From Mycobacterium interjectum (GTDB lineage Bacteria > Actinomycetota > Actinomycetes > Mycobacteriales > Mycobacteriaceae): a DNA stretch of 64,000 nucleotides. The notes beneath the pieces are model-generated. The model searched no databases. It was not told the origin of the DNA and saw only the letters and a list, made by a program, of their open reading frames with translations. Made by a program: the position numbers and the translations under genes. Within the stretch, counting starts at the first letter, position 1; each line of letters opens with the position of its first letter. The DNA is taken from positions 1 to 64,000 of the forward strand of contig LQPB01000050.1 of assembly GCA_002102225.1 (NCBI GenBank), written 5' to 3'. Below, in pieces: positions 16,797-27,733 of the stretch.

Positions 16797-18437
16797 ATGA
16801 GTACCGACGCCATCCCCACACAAACATTGCACGCCGGCCGGCTCATCGCGCGGCGGCTCAAAGCCAGCGGCGTCGACACCGTCTTCACGTTGTCGGGCGG
16901 CCACCTGTTTTCCCTATACGACGGGTGCCGTGACGAAGGTATCCGCCTGATCGACACCCGGCATGAACAGACGGCGACCTTCGCCGCCGAGGGCTGGTCG
17001 AAGGTGACGAGGCTGCCGGGGGTGGCCGCCCTCACCGCCGGGCCGGGCGTCACCAACGGGATGAGCGCGATGGCCGCGGCGCAGCAGAACCAGTCGCCGT
17101 TGGTGGTGCTGGGGGGCAGGGCTCCCGCGGCGCGCTGGGGCATGGGCTCGCTGCAGGAGATCGACCACGTGCCGTTCGTGGCCCCGCTGGCGCGATTCGC
17201 CGCGACGGCGCAGTCGGCCGGGGACGCCGGCCGGTTGGTCGACGAGGCGTTGCGGACGGCGGTGGGCGCCCCGTCCGGGGTGGCCTTCGTCGACTTCCCC
17301 ATGGATCACGCCTTCTCGATGACGGAGGACGACGAGCGGCCGGGCGCCTTGACCGCGCTGCCGCAGGGTCCCGCCCCCGATTCCCACGCGCTGGACCGCG
17401 CCGCCGCCCTGCTGTCCGCCGCGAAGCGCCCGGTGATCATGGCGGGCACCAACGTCTGGTGGGGACACGCGGAGGCGGCGCTGCTGCGCCTCGCCGAGGA
17501 ACGACAAATCCCGGTGCTGATGAACGGGATGGCGCGCGGCGTCGTGCCCGCCGACCACCCGATGGCGTTTTCGCGCGTCCGGGCCAAAGCGCTGGGGGAG
17601 GCCGACGTCGCGCTGATCGTCGGCGTGCCAATGGATTTCCGGCTGGGCTTCGGCAAGGTCTTCGGCGACCAGACCCAGCTCGTCGTGGCCGACCGCGCCG
17701 AACCCGGGCGCGAGCATCCGCGTCCCATCGCGGCCGGGCTCTACGGTGACCTCACCTCGATCCTGGCCGCCCTGACATCGGGCGGCGCGGGGCACCAGGG
17801 TTGGGTCGACGAACTGCGCACGGCCGAGGCGGCGGCGCGCGCGCAGGAAAAGGCCGAGCTCGCCGACGACCGGGTCCCGCTGCACCCGATGCGGGTGTAC
17901 GCGGAGCTGGCTCCGATGCTGGACCGCGACGCGATCGTCGTTATCGACGCCGGCGACTTCGGGTCCTACGCCGGCCGGGTGATCGACAGCTATCTGCCGG
18001 GGTGCTGGCTGGACAGCGGCCCGTTCGGCTGCCTCGGGTCGGGCCCCGGGTATGCCCTGGCGGCCAAGTTGGCCCGGCCCGACCGCCAAGTCGTGCTGCT
18101 GCAGGGTGACGGCGCGTTCGGCTTCAGCGGCATGGAGTGGGACACCCTGGCGAGGCACGGCGTGCCGGTCGTGTCCGTGATCGGCAACAACGGGATCTGG
18201 GCCCTGGAAAAGCACCCGATGGAGGCGCTGTACGGCTATTCGGTGGTGGCGGAGTTGCGTCCCGGTACCCGCTACGACGAGGTGGTGCGCGCCCTGGGCT
18301 GTCACGGCGAGCTGGTCTCCGCGCCGGTGGAGCTGCGGCCCGCGCTGGAACGCGCCTTCGCCAGCGGGCTGCCGGCCGTAGTCAACGTGCTCACCGACCC
18401 GGCCGTCGCCTATCCACGCCGGTCGAACCTGGCGTGA
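16797..18437 (+). CDS. ilvG: Thiamine diphosphate enzyme, acetolactate synthase-like (IlvG)
   Basis: A 546-residue ThDP-dependent enzyme with the three domains of the acetohydroxyacid synthase family. The N-terminal domain has the activating glutamate in [15 protein letters not shown] and the [13 protein letters not shown] loop; the C-terminal domain has the ThDP/Mg2+ motif starting GDGAFGF and ending IGNNG. The order matches Rv1820. Whether it truly makes acetolactate is doubtful, since IlvB1 is the main enzyme in mycobacteria; it could be a related decarboxylase or carboligase. ATG 16797 is used. It precedes secA2 by 106 bp. Confidence 0.9.
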   Translation: MSTDAIPTQTLHAGRLIARRLKASGVDTVFTLSGGHLFSLYDGCRDEGIRLIDTRHEQTATFAAEGWSKVTRLPGVAALTAGPGVTNGMSAMAAAQQNQSPLVVLGGRAPAARWGMGSLQEIDHVPFVAPLARFAATAQSAGDAGRLVDEALRTAVGAPSGVAFVDFPMDHAFSMTEDDERPGALTALPQGPAPDSHALDRAAALLSAAKRPVIMAGTNVWWGHAEAALLRLAEERQIPVLMNGMARGVVPADHPMAFSRVRAKALGEADVALIVGVPMDFRLGFGKVFGDQTQLVVADRAEPGREHPRPIAAGLYGDLTSILAALTSGGAGHQGWVDELRTAEAAARAQEKAELADDRVPLHPMRVYAELAPMLDRDAIVVIDAGDFGSYAGRVIDSYLPGCWLDSGPFGCLGSGPGYALAAKLARPDRQVVLLQGDGAFGFSGMEWDTLARHGVPVVSVIGNNGIWALEKHPMEALYGYSVVAELRPGTRYDEVVRALGCHGELVSAPVELRPALERAFASGLPAVVNVLTDPAVAYPRRSNLA

Positions 18438-18543
18438 CGGGCGCCGCCGGGCCGCGACGGTGCGCAGATTGCCACCGATTACGGCGCGTCGCGGTACCGA
18501 CACGCGCCCTCGGGCCGGACGTCGGCTCGCGTACCGTTGACCT

Positions 18544-20868
18544 GTGTCAAAGACCACCCGGACCCAACCCGGCCGCCTGAGCAGCCGGTTCTGGCGACTC
18601 CTGGGCGCCAGCACCGAAAAGAACCGCAGCCGGTCCCTCACGGACGTCACCGCCTCGTCGGACTACGACAAGGAAGCCGCCGAGCTCAGCGACGAGAAGC
18701 TGCGCAAGGCGACCGGGCTGCTCAAGCTCGACGACCTCGCGGAGTCCACCGACATCCCGCAGTTCCTCGCGATCGCGCGGGAGGCGGCCGAGCGGGCGAC
18801 CGGGTTGCGGCCGTTCGACGTGCAGCTGCTGGGCGCGCTGCGGATGCTGGCCGGCGACGTGATCGAGATGGCCACCGGTGAGGGCAAAACCCTGTCGGGG
18901 GCGATCGCGGCCGCCGGATACGCCTTGGCCGGGCGGCACGTGCACGTGGTGACCATCAACGACTACCTGGCCCGCCGCGACGCGGAGTGGATGGGCCCGC
19001 TGCTGGAAGCGATGGGCCTGACGGTCGGCTGGATCACCGCGGACTCGACGAGCGAGGAGCGCCGCGCCGCCTACGGCTGCGACGTCACCTACGCCTCGGT
19101 CAACGAGATCGGCTTCGACGTGCTGCGCGATCAGCTGGTCACCGACGTCGACGACCTGGTCTCGCCGAACCCCGACGTGGCCCTGATCGACGAGGCCGAC
19201 TCGGTGCTGGTCGACGAGGCGCTGGTGCCGCTGGTCCTGGCGGGCACCACGCACCGCGAGACGCCGCGGCTGGAGATCATCAAGCTGGTCGGTGACCTCG
19301 ACGCGGGCACCGACTACGACACCGACTCCGACAGCCGCAACGTGCACCTGACCGACGTCGGCGCCCGCAAGGTGGAAAAGGCGCTCGGCGGCATCGACCT
19401 GTACTCCGAAGAACACGTCGGCACCACCCTGACCGAGGTCAACGTCGCGCTGCACGCGCACGTACTGCTGCACCGCGACGTGCACTACATCGTCCGGGAC
19501 GACGCGGTGCATCTGATCAACTCCTCGCGCGGGCGCATCGCGCAATTGCAGCGGTGGCCGGACGGCCTGCAGGCCGCCGTCGAGGCCAAGGAGGGCATCG
19601 AGACCACCGAGACCGGCGAGGTGCTCGACACCATCACCGTGCAGGCGTTGATCAATCGCTACGCCACCGTCTGCGGAATGACCGGGACCGCGCTGGCCGC
19701 CGGTGAGCAGCTGCGCCAGTTCTACAAGCTCGGTGTGTCGCCAATTCCGCCGAACAAACCCAACATTCGCGAGGACGAGTCCGACCGCGTCTACATCACC
19801 GCCGCCGCCAAGAACGACGCGATCGTCGCGCACATCGCCGAGGTGCACGAGACCGGGCAGCCGGTGCTGGTCGGCACCCGCGACGTGGCCGAGTCCGAGG
19901 AGCTGCACGAGCGGCTGCTGCGCCGCGGCGTGCCGGCGGTGGTGCTCAACGCGAAGAACGACGCCGAGGAGGCCAAGGTGATCGCCGAGGCCGGCGAGTT
20001 CGGCACGGTCACGGTGTCGACCCAGATGGCCGGGCGGGGCACCGACATCCGCCTCGGCGGGTCCGACGAGGCCGATCACGACCGGGTGGCCGAACTGGGT
20101 GGGCTACACGTGGTCGGCACCGGCCGGCATCACACCGAGCGGCTCGACAACCAGCTGCGCGGACGCGCCGGGCGCCAGGGCGATCCCGGGTCTACGGTGT
20201 TCTTCTCCAGCTGGGAGGACGACGTCGTCGCCGCCAACCTCGACCGCAACAAGCTGCCGATGCAAACCGACGAGGACGGGCGCATCGTGAGCCCCAAGGC
20301 GGCGGGGATGCTCGACCACGCGCAGCGAGTCGCCGAGGGCCGGATGCTGGACGTGCACGCCAACACCTGGCGCTACAACCAACTGATCGCCCAGCAGCGT
20401 GCCATCATCGTCGACCGGCGAAACACGTTGCTGCGCACCGCAACCGCGCGCGAGGAACTCGCCGAGCTGGCGCCGGACCGGTACGAGGAACTGTCCAAGG
20501 ACATCTCCGAAGAGGGGCTCGAGAAGATCTGCCGGCTGATCATGCTGTATCACCTCGACCGGGGCTGGGCGGATCATCTGGCCTACCTGGCCGACATCCG
20601 CGAAAGCATCCACCTGCGCGCGCTGGGCCGGCAAAATCCGCTCGACGAATTCCACCGGCTGGCGGTCGACGCCTTCGCCTCGCTGGCCGCCGACGCCATC
20701 GAGGCGGCCCAGCAGACATTCGAAACCGCGAACGTGCTCGAAGAGGAGCCCGGTCTGGACCTGTCCAAGCTGGCGCGGCCGACGTCGACGTGGACGTACA
20801 TGGTCAACGACAACCCGCTGTCCGACGACACGCTGTCGACCCTGAGCCTGCCCGGGGTGTTCCGCTGA
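18544..20868 (+). CDS. secA2: Accessory protein translocase ATPase SecA2
   Basis: A 774-residue SecA homologue, shorter than housekeeping SecA1 because it lacks much of the C-terminal linker and zinc-binding tail. Walker A (ATGEGKT, residues ~111-117), the DEAD-type [13 protein letters not shown] and the second ATPase fold ([28 protein letters not shown]) are intact. SecA2 exports a small set of proteins, including SodA and virulence factors, in mycobacteria. GTG 18544 is the start, with no strong upstream ribosome site. The last codons are partly repeated 524 bp downstream. The next gene, pgsA2, is normally adjacent. Confidence 0.96.
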   Translation: MSKTTRTQPGRLSSRFWRLLGASTEKNRSRSLTDVTASSDYDKEAAELSDEKLRKATGLLKLDDLAESTDIPQFLAIAREAAERATGLRPFDVQLLGALRMLAGDVIEMATGEGKTLSGAIAAAGYALAGRHVHVVTINDYLARRDAEWMGPLLEAMGLTVGWITADSTSEERRAAYGCDVTYASVNEIGFDVLRDQLVTDVDDLVSPNPDVALIDEADSVLVDEALVPLVLAGTTHRETPRLEIIKLVGDLDAGTDYDTDSDSRNVHLTDVGARKVEKALGGIDLYSEEHVGTTLTEVNVALHAHVLLHRDVHYIVRDDAVHLINSSRGRIAQLQRWPDGLQAAVEAKEGIETTETGEVLDTITVQALINRYATVCGMTGTALAAGEQLRQFYKLGVSPIPPNKPNIREDESDRVYITAAAKNDAIVAHIAEVHETGQPVLVGTRDVAESEELHERLLRRGVPAVVLNAKNDAEEAKVIAEAGEFGTVTVSTQMAGRGTDIRLGGSDEADHDRVAELGGLHVVGTGRHHTERLDNQLRGRAGRQGDPGSTVFFSSWEDDVVAANLDRNKLPMQTDEDGRIVSPKAAGMLDHAQRVAEGRMLDVHANTWRYNQLIAQQRAIIVDRRNTLLRTATAREELAELAPDRYEELSKDISEEGLEKICRLIMLYHLDRGWADHLAYLADIRESIHLRALGRQNPLDEFHRLAVDAFASLAADAIEAAQQTFETANVLEEEPGLDLSKLARPTSTWTYMVNDNPLSDDTLSTLSLPGVFR

Positions 20869-21460
20869 GAATTGGTCCCGATGCGGACGGCGACCTTCCC
20901 GCGTTGAGGTCACGGCTCATGGAGGCGGCCACGGCGAGCTGGTCTGTGCGCCGCGCCGGCTGCGGCCCGGGCCGGAAAGCGCTTGTCGGGTAGGCGGGTT
21001 TCGGGATGGCGGCTTTCGATGGTTGTCGATGAGCGCCTACTGAGTCGGGCCGCCACCACCGACGAGCTGCTTCCGACGCGTTTGAGCAATTGCCCGTCGA
21101 GAAGGGCGACACCGCACTGGCCACGCGCCGTCCTGCCCCATGGTGCCGGTCGTCGGCCGGCGGCGGTGTGTCACTGTTCGCCAGGCGGCTTCGGTGCGAC
21201 GGGCTCTCGATCGAGGGCGCGACCACCAACCCCTTCAACCTTGGCCTTTTCCGCGGCATCGCGGGCGTCGGTCATACGGTGTTTGCGGCGCATCGAACCC
21301 TCGCTTCCCAACGTCTTGATCTGGGAATGAGATGGTTCGGCCGGCCGGATGACACGCTGCCGACGCTGAGCCTGCCGGGGGAGTTCCGCTCGGGCATCCG
21401 GCCGCCGGGTGTGCGGCCAGCCTCAGGTCCGCCGTTCGACTAATGTCACGGCTCATGGAG
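20821..21460 (+). repeat. Duplicated secA2-end / pgsA2-start junction flanking a 0.5-kb insert
   Basis: The last ~45 bases of secA2 (20821-20868, GACACGCTGTCGACC...) recur imperfectly at 21345-21392 (GACACGCTGCCGACG..., still reading TLSLPGEFR). The 16-mer GTCACGGCTCATGGAG appears at 20909-20924 and again at 21445-21460, where it forms the start of pgsA2 (SRLME). The original gene junction thus appears twice, in the same order. Between the two copies lie roughly 420 bases without a recognisable gene; frames there look like noise. The whole gap between secA2 and pgsA2 (20869-21442) is explained by this. Confidence 0.75.
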
Positions 21461-22084
21461 CAGGTGCTTCCGCCCGATCGGGTGCTGACAGTGCCCAACG
21501 CCCTGAGCGCGGTCCGCCTGGTGCTCATTCCGGTATTCATCTATGTGCTGCTGTTCGCCCACGCCAATGGCTGGGCGGTGGCGATCCTGATGTTCAGCGG
21601 GGCCTCCGACTGGGCCGACGGCAAGATCGCCCGCACGCTCAACCAGTCCTCGCGGCTCGGCGTCCTGCTGGACCCGGCGGTGGACCGCCTCTACATGGTG
21701 ACCGTCCCGATCGTCCTGGCGGTCGACAAGATCGTGCCCTGGTGGTTCGTCATCACGCTGCTGGTGCGGGACGGGCTGCTCGCGGCGACGCTGCCGCTGC
21801 TGCGAAGTCGCGGGCTGTCGGCGCTGCCGGTGACGTACGTCGGCAAGGCCGCCACCTTCGCGTTGATGTCGGGCTTCCCGTTGGTGCTGCTGGGAACGGG
21901 GGGCGCGGTGTGGAGTCGGGTGCTGAGGGCCTGCGGTTGGGGCTTTCTGGGTTGGGGCTTGTACTCGTACCTGTGGGCTTTCGTGCTGTATGCGGTGCAG
22001 ATGGCGTTGGTGGTGCGCCGCATGCCCACACTGAAACACGCTGCCCCCCAACCGGTCGCGCCCGAGGCGGGTGAGCATGGCTGA
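21443..22084 (+). CDS. pgsA2: CDP-alcohol phosphatidyltransferase PgsA2
   Basis: A 213-residue membrane enzyme with the complete CDP-alcohol transferase motif, DWADGKIAR then [10 protein letters not shown] (D-x2-DG-x2-AR-x8-G-x3-D-x3-D). Six hydrophobic helices follow the family plan. The family transfers phosphatidyl groups from CDP-diacylglycerol to an alcohol such as glycerol-3-phosphate; Rv1822 is annotated pgsA2 but its true acceptor is less certain than that of PgsA1 or PgsA3. ATG 21443 is one possibility; an in-frame ATG at 21455 (MEQVL) is another. Its 3' end overlaps the next gene by 14 bases. Confidence 0.92.
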   Translation: MSRLMEQVLPPDRVLTVPNALSAVRLVLIPVFIYVLLFAHANGWAVAILMFSGASDWADGKIARTLNQSSRLGVLLDPAVDRLYMVTVPIVLAVDKIVPWWFVITLLVRDGLLAATLPLLRSRGLSALPVTYVGKAATFALMSGFPLVLLGTGGAVWSRVLRACGWGFLGWGLYSYLWAFVLYAVQMALVVRRMPTLKHAAPQPVAPEAGEHG

Positions 22085-23000
22085 CGCCGACCGCCTGCTC
22101 GGCGGCTACGACCCCAACGCCGGCCGCAGCGCCCACGCCGCGGCCCGGCCGCAGCTGATCCCGGTTCCCTCGCTGCTGCGCGCCCTGCTGTCGGAGCACC
22201 TGGATCCGGGGTATGCCGCGGCCGCCGCCAGGCGGGGCAGCGGCGATACACCGCGGAACGGGCGCGAAAGGACTTTCGGTTGGTTGTGGGAGGCGCTGGC
22301 GGCGCTGCTGATCGCCGCGGTTTTCGCCGCCGCGGTCGCCCAGGCCCGCTCGGTTGCTCCCGGTGTCCGCGACGCGCAGCAGCTGCTGTTGCAAAGCGTG
22401 CGTTCGTCGGAAACCACCGCGGCCAGGCTGGGCAGGGAACGCGGCGCGCTGACCGCGAAGGTCGACGATGTGCAGCGCCGGGCGCTGGCGGACAACGCCC
22501 AGGGCCAGCGGCTGCTGAGCCGGCTCGATGCGCTCAGCCTGGCGGCGGCCAGCACCGCGGTCATCGGTCCCGGCCTGACGGTGACCGTGACGGATCCCGG
22601 TGCTGGGCCCAACCTTTCCGACGTGTCCAAACAGCGCGTCAACGGCAGCAGGCAGATCATCCTGGACCGCGATCTGCAGCTGGTCGTCAACTCGTTGTGG
22701 GCGAGCGGCGCCGAAGCCATCTCCGTCGGTGGGGTCCGGATCGGGCCCAACGTGACCATCCGGCAGGCCGGCGGGGCGATCCTGGTCGACAACAACCCCA
22801 CCAGCAGCCCCTACCAGATCCTTGCGGTCGGGCCCCCGCACTCGATGCGAGACGTCTTCGACAGCAGCCCCGGCCTGCAGCGCCTGCGGCTGCTGGAGAC
22901 CTCCTACGGTGTCGTGGTCACCGTAAACGTCGCCGACGGTCTGTCGCTGCCCGCCGGATCGATCCGGGATGTCAAGTTCGCCAAACAGATTGGGCCCTAG
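22071..23000 (+). CDS. DUF881 membrane-anchored protein (Rv1823-like)
   Basis: A 309-residue protein: a ~75-residue cytoplasmic N-terminus, one transmembrane helix ([18 protein letters not shown], about 75-92), a coiled-coil stretch (to about 150) and the extracytoplasmic DUF881 domain ([31 protein letters not shown]). DUF881 proteins of actinobacteria and firmicutes sit near cell-division genes and are thought to act in the envelope. GTG 22071 overlaps the pgsA2 stop; ATG 22077 is also in frame. It is co-transcribed with the next two genes. Confidence 0.9.
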   Translation: MSMADADRLLGGYDPNAGRSAHAAARPQLIPVPSLLRALLSEHLDPGYAAAAARRGSGDTPRNGRERTFGWLWEALAALLIAAVFAAAVAQARSVAPGVRDAQQLLLQSVRSSETTAARLGRERGALTAKVDDVQRRALADNAQGQRLLSRLDALSLAAASTAVIGPGLTVTVTDPGAGPNLSDVSKQRVNGSRQIILDRDLQLVVNSLWASGAEAISVGGVRIGPNVTIRQAGGAILVDNNPTSSPYQILAVGPPHSMRDVFDSSPGLQRLRLLETSYGVVVTVNVADGLSLPAGSIRDVKFAKQIGP

Positions 23001-23052
23001 TGAGACAACTTCTCCCCAGACCGATCCCGCTCGCCGGGTTGGGGCGCCGCGC

Positions 23053-23385
23053 ATGATCGGCATCGCGGCGCTCGCCGTCGGCATCGTGCTCGGCTTGATC
23101 TTTCACCCCGCCGTCCCCGAGGCCATCCAGCCCTATCTCCCGATCGCGGTGGTGGCCGCGCTCGACGCGGTGTTCGGCGGGCTGCGCGCCTATCTCGAAC
23201 GGATCTTTGACCCCAAGGTCTTCGTCGTGTCGTTCGTGTTCAACGTCTTCGTGGCCGCCCTGATCGTCTACGTCGGCGACCAGCTGGGCGTCGGCACGCA
23301 GCTGTCCACCGCCATCATCGTCGTCCTGGGCATCCGCATCTTCGGCAACGCGGCCGCGCTGCGGCGCCGGCTGTTCGGGGCATGA
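23053..23385 (+). CDS. Small basic membrane protein, DUF1290 (Rv1824-like)
   Basis: A 110-residue protein with three hydrophobic segments, matching the small basic protein (Sbp, DUF1290) family: GIVLGLIFHPAVPEA, PIAVVAALDAVFGGLRA, FNVFVAALIVYVGDQLGVG. The family is found next to DUF881 genes in Gram-positive bacteria. ATG 23053 is chosen conservatively; the frame stays open upstream into the previous gene (TTG 22990 or ATG 22969), so ten to thirty extra residues are possible. It lies eight bases before the next DUF881 gene. Confidence 0.88.
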   Translation: MIGIAALAVGIVLGLIFHPAVPEAIQPYLPIAVVAALDAVFGGLRAYLERIFDPKVFVVSFVFNVFVAALIVYVGDQLGVGTQLSTAIIVVLGIRIFGNAAALRRRLFGA

Positions 23386-23392
23386 GGCCGGC

Positions 23393-24262
23393 GTGAGCCA
23401 GGACCCGCCCGATCGCCCCGGACCCCACGACGGGGCCCAAGACAACGAAGGCGGTGAACCCAAGGCGGGCCAAGGTGCGCCGCGCGGGCGCCACGAACTG
23501 CCCGCCAAACGCCCGCGCCCCGAGATCGGGCCGGTTCGCCGCACGGGGCTGTCCGGCCTGCTGCGGGGCGGTCGCTCCCGGCTGGGCTTCGGGATCTTGG
23601 CGACCGTGCTGTGCCTGGTCCTCGGGATCGCGATCGTCACCCAGGTGCGCCAGACCAAGTCGGGCGACTCGCTGGACACCGCCCGCCCCGCCGACCTGTT
23701 GGTGCTGTTGGATTCGCTGCGGCAGCGCGAGGCCACGCTGAACACCGAAGTCGGGGAACTGCAGAACACGCTGAACTCCCTGCAGGCCTCCGGCAACACC
23801 GATCAGGCCGCCATCCAAAGCGCCCAGGCCAGGCTGGCCGCGCTGTCCATCTTGGTCGGCGCCGTGGGCGCCACCGGGCCGGGCGTCACGATCGCGATCG
23901 ACGACCCCGGCCCCGGGGTGTCACCGGAGACGATGCTCGACGTGGTCAACGAGTTGCGCGCCGCGGGCGCCGAAGCGATCGAGGTCAACGACGCGCACCA
24001 GTCGGTGCGGGTGGGTGTCGATACCTGGATGGTGGGTACGCCCGGCTCGTTGACCGTCGACACCAAGAACCTGTCGCCCCCGTATTCGATTCTGGCAATT
24101 GGCGATCCGCCCACGCTGGCCGCGGCCATGAACATCCCGGGCGGCGCGGAAGACAGCATCAAGCGCGTCGGGGCGCGGATGTCCGTGCAGCAGGCCGACC
24201 GCGTGGAGGTGACCACCTTGCGACAACCAAAACCGCACCAATACGCTCAGCCCGTCAAGTGA
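23393..24262 (+). CDS. DUF881 membrane-anchored protein (Rv1825-like)
   Basis: A 289-residue paralogue of the protein encoded at 22071. The first ~60 residues are polar and rich in Pro/Arg/Glu, followed by one transmembrane helix (FGILATVLCLVLGIAIV), a coiled coil (SLRQREATLNTEVGELQNTL) and the DUF881 domain (GPGVTIAIDDPGPGV; VVNELRAAGAEAIEV). GTG 23393. Two DUF881 proteins flanking an Sbp protein is the conserved arrangement; the three probably form one membrane assembly. Confidence 0.9.
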   Translation: MSQDPPDRPGPHDGAQDNEGGEPKAGQGAPRGRHELPAKRPRPEIGPVRRTGLSGLLRGGRSRLGFGILATVLCLVLGIAIVTQVRQTKSGDSLDTARPADLLVLLDSLRQREATLNTEVGELQNTLNSLQASGNTDQAAIQSAQARLAALSILVGAVGATGPGVTIAIDDPGPGVSPETMLDVVNELRAAGAEAIEVNDAHQSVRVGVDTWMVGTPGSLTVDTKNLSPPYSILAIGDPPTLAAAMNIPGGAEDSIKRVGARMSVQQADRVEVTTLRQPKPHQYAQPVK

Positions 24263-24299
24263 ACTTGCCGTGTGAGACGTGACCAGAACAGGATCCCCC

Positions 24300-24698
24300 G
24301 TGAGCGATATTCCGTCCGATCTGCACTACACCGCCGAACACGAGTGGGTTCGACGCAGCGGTGAGGACACCGTCCGGGTCGGGATCACCGACTTTGCGCA
24401 GTCGGCCCTCGGCGACGTCGTTTTCGTCCAGCTGCCCGACGTGGGCAGCCAGGTGAGCGCGGGCGAGTCGTTCGGCGAGGTGGAATCGACTAAATCGGTG
24501 TCGGACCTGTTCGCCCCGGTCTCGGGGACGGTGTCGGCGGTCAACGGCGACCTGGAGGGCAGTCCGCAGCTGGTCAACTCCGACCCCTACGGCGCCGGCT
24601 GGCTGGTGGATGTTCAGGTTTCCGACGGTGCCGAGCTCGAGTCGGCCATCTCCGCGCTGCTCGACGCCGAGACCTACCGCGGGACGCTGACCGAATGA
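24300..24698 (+). CDS. gcvH: Glycine cleavage system H protein
   Basis: A 132-residue lipoyl carrier. The lipoylated lysine is Lys65 in the motif [11 protein letters not shown], and YTAEHEWVR and [12 protein letters not shown] are standard. It shuttles the aminomethyl group between the P, T and L proteins. GTG 24300 gives the conserved start [11 protein letters not shown]; an upstream GTG at 24279 adds seven non-conserved residues. It is 38 bp after the DUF881 gene and about 3.3 kb before gcvP, so unlike gcvP it is not directly behind the glycine riboswitch. Confidence 0.96.
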   Translation: MSDIPSDLHYTAEHEWVRRSGEDTVRVGITDFAQSALGDVVFVQLPDVGSQVSAGESFGEVESTKSVSDLFAPVSGTVSAVNGDLEGSPQLVNSDPYGAGWLVDVQVSDGAELESAISALLDAETYRGTLTE

Positions 24699-24953
24699 CG
24701 GTTGCTAATGTGCCTGCCAGCCCCGCTCGCCGACGCGGGCGGCGCACCCGGTCGGGCTTTCGATCGCCAGGTGGTGGGGGCATCGCGGACCGGTGCGCGG
24801 TACGGTCGACAGATCGACACTTGATCGACACTCGAAGGCACTAGACAGTCAAGTAATACGCAACACGGGGCCGAGAAAACTCAGGAAACCCAGAGGAGAA
24901 CCGGGCGTGCCGCCCGGTCGGATAACGCCACAGCGGCCAGTGAGGAGCAGCGC

Positions 24954-25433
24954 GTGACGGACATGGACTCGGATATGGGAAAAGACCAGGACGAAGTCAC
25001 GGTCGAGACGACTTCGGTCTTCCGTGCCGACTTCCTCAATGAACTGGATGCCCCCGCCCAAGCGGGAACCGAGAGCGCGGTATCCGGGGTCGAGGGCCTC
25101 CCGGCCGGCTCGGCGTTGCTGGTCGTCAAGCGCGGACCGAACGCCGGGTCGCGGTTTCTGCTCGACCAGCCCATCACCTCCGCGGGTCGGCATCCCGACA
25201 GCGACATCTTCCTCGACGACGTCACCGTGAGTCGCCGGCACGCCGAATTCAGGTTGGAAAACAACGAATTTCACGTCGTGGATGTCGGTAGCCTGAACGG
25301 CACGTACGTCAACCGCGAGCCCGTCGATTCGGCGGTGCTGGCCAACGGCGACGAAGTGCAGATCGGCAAGTTCCGGTTGGTGTTTTTGACCGGACCCAAG
25401 CAGGGTGACGACGATGGAGGTTCCGGAGGGTAG
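24954..25433 (+). CDS. garA: FHA-domain glutamate metabolism regulator GarA
   Basis: A 159-residue protein: an N-terminal phospho-acceptor segment ([13 protein letters not shown]) and an FHA domain ([36 protein letters not shown]). GarA inhibits alpha-ketoglutarate dehydrogenase and NAD-glutamate dehydrogenase and activates glutamate synthase; phosphorylation by PknG or PknB of one of the two threonines switches it off. The pair is Thr19/Thr20 here, because two residues are missing relative to M. tuberculosis (Thr21/Thr22). GTG 24954 is likely. The stop overlaps the start of the next gene by one base. Confidence 0.96.
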   Translation: MTDMDSDMGKDQDEVTVETTSVFRADFLNELDAPAQAGTESAVSGVEGLPAGSALLVVKRGPNAGSRFLLDQPITSAGRHPDSDIFLDDVTVSRRHAEFRLENNEFHVVDVGSLNGTYVNREPVDSAVLANGDEVQIGKFRLVFLTGPKQGDDDGGSGG

Positions 25434-26179
25434 TGAGCGCGCCCGATAGCCCGGCTCTCGCCGGGATGTCGATTGGGGCGGTCCTGGATCTGTTGAGGCC
25501 GGATTTCCCCGATGTCACCATCTCCAAGATCCGTTTCCTGGAGGCCGAGGGGCTGGTGACGCCGCAGCGCGCCGCATCGGGATACCGGAGGTTCACCGCG
25601 TACGACTGCGCGCGGCTGCGATTCATCCTCACCGCCCAGCGCGACCACTACCTCCCGCTGAAGGTGATCAGGGCGCAGCTGGACGCCCAGCCCGACGGCG
25701 AGCTCCCACCGATCGGATCGCCTTACGGCGTACCGCGATTGGTATCTGTGCCGGACGGCCGGGAAGCGCCCGAAGCCGGGCCCGACGCGGCGGCAGTGGC
25801 TCCGACCCGGATCCGGCTCAGCCGCGAAGACCTGCTGGAACGCTCCGGGGTGGACGAGGACCTGCTGACGGCGCTGCTCAAGGCCGGGGTGATCACCACC
25901 GGTCCGGGCGGCTTCTTCGACGAGCACGCCGTGGTGATCCTGCAATGCGCGCGGGCGCTGGCCGAATACGGCGTCGAGCCGCGGCATCTGCGCGCCTTCC
26001 GCAACGCGGCCGACCGGCAGTCCGACCTGATCGCCCAAATCGCAGGGCCGGTAGTCAAAGCGGGCAAGACCGGCGCCCGCGACCGCGCCGACGACCTGGC
26101 GCGTGAGGTGGCTGCGCTCGCTATCACACTGCATACCTCGCTGATCAAGTCTGCCGTTCGCGACGTTCTGCATCGCTGA
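25433..26179 (+). CDS. MerR family regulator (Rv1828-like)
   Basis: A 248-residue MerR-type DNA-binding protein. The winged helix lies near residues 10-80 ([39 protein letters not shown]), followed by the dimer helix and a longer C-terminal domain (residues ~120-248) without metal-binding cysteines. Rv1828 is essential-like in M. tuberculosis and binds promoters including its own. The GTG start at 25433 overlaps the garA stop, so the two are translationally coupled. Confidence 0.92.
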   Translation: MSAPDSPALAGMSIGAVLDLLRPDFPDVTISKIRFLEAEGLVTPQRAASGYRRFTAYDCARLRFILTAQRDHYLPLKVIRAQLDAQPDGELPPIGSPYGVPRLVSVPDGREAPEAGPDAAAVAPTRIRLSREDLLERSGVDEDLLTALLKAGVITTGPGGFFDEHAVVILQCARALAEYGVEPRHLRAFRNAADRQSDLIAQIAGPVVKAGKTGARDRADDLAREVAALAITLHTSLIKSAVRDVLHR

Positions 26180-26243
26180 GGATTAGACTTCGTTGGACAG
26201 CTTGGTGTTCGACGGGCTGAAGACATGCGGAGGGCAGACACAG

Positions 26244-26738
26244 ATGGGTGAAGTTCGTGTTGTCGGCATTCGCGTCGAGCAGCCGCAGAACCAGCCGGTG
26301 CTGTTGCTGCGCGAAGCCAACGGTGACCGGTACCTGCCAATCTGGATCGGTCAGTCCGAAGCCGCCGCCATCGCGCTGGAGCAGCAAGGCGTCGAACCGC
26401 CTCGCCCGCTGACACACGACCTGATCAGGGATCTCATTGCCGCACTGGGGCATTCGCTGAAGGAGGTGCGGATCGTCGACCTCCAGGAGGGCACGTTCTA
26501 CGCCGACCTGGTCTTCGACCGCAACATCACCGTGTCGGCGCGCCCCTCGGACTCGGTGGCGATCGCGCTGCGGGTCGGCGTCCCGATCTACGTCGAGGAA
26601 GCGGTGCTCGCCCAGGCCGGACTGCTCATCCCCGACGAGACCGACGAAGAGGGCAACACCGCGGTCCGGGAGGACGAGGTGGAGAAGTTCAAGGAGTTCC
26701 TCGACAGCGTCTCTCCGGACGACTTCAAGGCCACCTAA
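26244..26738 (+). CDS. Bifunctional nuclease family protein (DUF151, Rv1829-like)
   Basis: A 164-residue DUF151/BFN protein. The conserved core is VRVVGIRVEQPQNQPVLLL, LPIWIGQSEAAAIALEQQG and the signature RPSDSVAIALRVGVPIYV. Plant and bacterial homologues have been reported to cleave DNA and RNA, but the mycobacterial protein's role is unclear. ATG 26244 follows GGAGGG (26230-26235) and gives the 164-residue length of the M. tuberculosis protein. A frame extension back to 26193 is not needed. Confidence 0.92.
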   Translation: MGEVRVVGIRVEQPQNQPVLLLREANGDRYLPIWIGQSEAAAIALEQQGVEPPRPLTHDLIRDLIAALGHSLKEVRIVDLQEGTFYADLVFDRNITVSARPSDSVAIALRVGVPIYVEEAVLAQAGLLIPDETDEEGNTAVREDEVEKFKEFLDSVSPDDFKAT

Positions 26739-27035
26739 CGCTCGCGATCACCGCCGGACGGAGTCGCACGAGCCGCGCTCGAATCTCGCGATTCGGCGAC
26801 CGCCCACCGAACCCACTAGTGTGGGTCTCGACATCACGGATCCATCTCATCTGGCGCCACGATGTCGACACGCTGACCGATAGTCCGGCCACACAGCCCC
26901 GCACCGGCCATACTTTCATCACGACTTAAAGGCGCGGCGGCTACCGAAAAGCGTAAGCTCTCTAGCACTCGGGCCTGAGCAAACGTGGCTGCGGTGCAGC
27001 CAACGAGGACAGCGCGATCGGCGAGAGGAACCACC

Positions 27036-27665
27036 GTGAGCGAGCAGCCACGTCAAGAGCAGCTGGATCTAGCTGACGGCGCGAACGCCGCGAGCAGCGA
27101 CCAGGCCGTCAGCGCAGCCAGCGCACCCGTGCAGCCCGGGCTGTTTCCCGACGATTCCGTGCCGGACGAGCTGGTGGGTTACCGCGGGCCGAGCGCTTGC
27201 CAGATCGCCGGGATCACCTACCGGCAGCTGGACTACTGGGCGCGCACGTCGCTGGTGGTCCCGTCGATCCGCAGCGCGGCCGGGTCCGGCAGCCAGCGGC
27301 TTTACTCGTTCAAAGACATCCTGGTTCTCAAGATCGTCAAGCGACTGCTCGACACCGGCATCTCGCTGCACAACATCCGGGTCGCGGTCGACCACCTGCG
27401 CCAGCGCGGCGTCCAGGATCTGGCCAACATCACCCTGTTCTCCGACGGCACCACGGTGTACGAGTGCACCTCGGCCGAAGAGGTCGTCGACCTGTTGCAG
27501 GGCGGGCAGGGCGTGTTCGGCATCGCCGTCTCCGGGGCCATGCGCGAGCTGACCGGCGTCATCGCCGACTTCCACGGCGAGCGCGCCGACGGCGGCGAAT
27601 CGATCGCCGCCCCGGAAGACGAGCTGGCCTCCCGGCGCAAGCACCGCGACCGCAAGATCGGCTAG
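27036..27665 (+). CDS. MerR family regulator (Rv1830-like; ResR/McdR)
   Basis: A ~209-residue MerR protein with the helix-turn-helix CQIAGITYRQLDYWARTSLV, a wing, and the dimerisation helix (VLKIVKRLLDTGISLHNIRV). In M. tuberculosis Rv1830 regulates cell growth and division genes, and its variants have been linked to antibiotic resilience. GTG 27036 has GAGAGG nine bases upstream; GTG 26985 is also in frame and would add 17 residues, close to the 225-residue length I recall for Rv1830. The 246-bp gap before it holds its promoter region but I see no clear operator. Confidence 0.92.
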   Translation: MSEQPRQEQLDLADGANAASSDQAVSAASAPVQPGLFPDDSVPDELVGYRGPSACQIAGITYRQLDYWARTSLVVPSIRSAAGSGSQRLYSFKDILVLKIVKRLLDTGISLHNIRVAVDHLRQRGVQDLANITLFSDGTTVYECTSAEEVVDLLQGGQGVFGIAVSGAMRELTGVIADFHGERADGGESIAAPEDELASRRKHRDRKIG

Positions 27666-27733
27666 CCCTCCCTTTGCGCCGGCGCGCTCGCTCGCGACCG
27701 GCTGAGACGGCCGAGTAAACTGGCGTACGCGTC

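Noticed and set aside
21090..21443. A 117-codon frame between secA2 and pgsA2
   Set aside because: No recognisable domain or ribosome site, and its end is the duplicated secA2 tail, so it looks like duplication debris.
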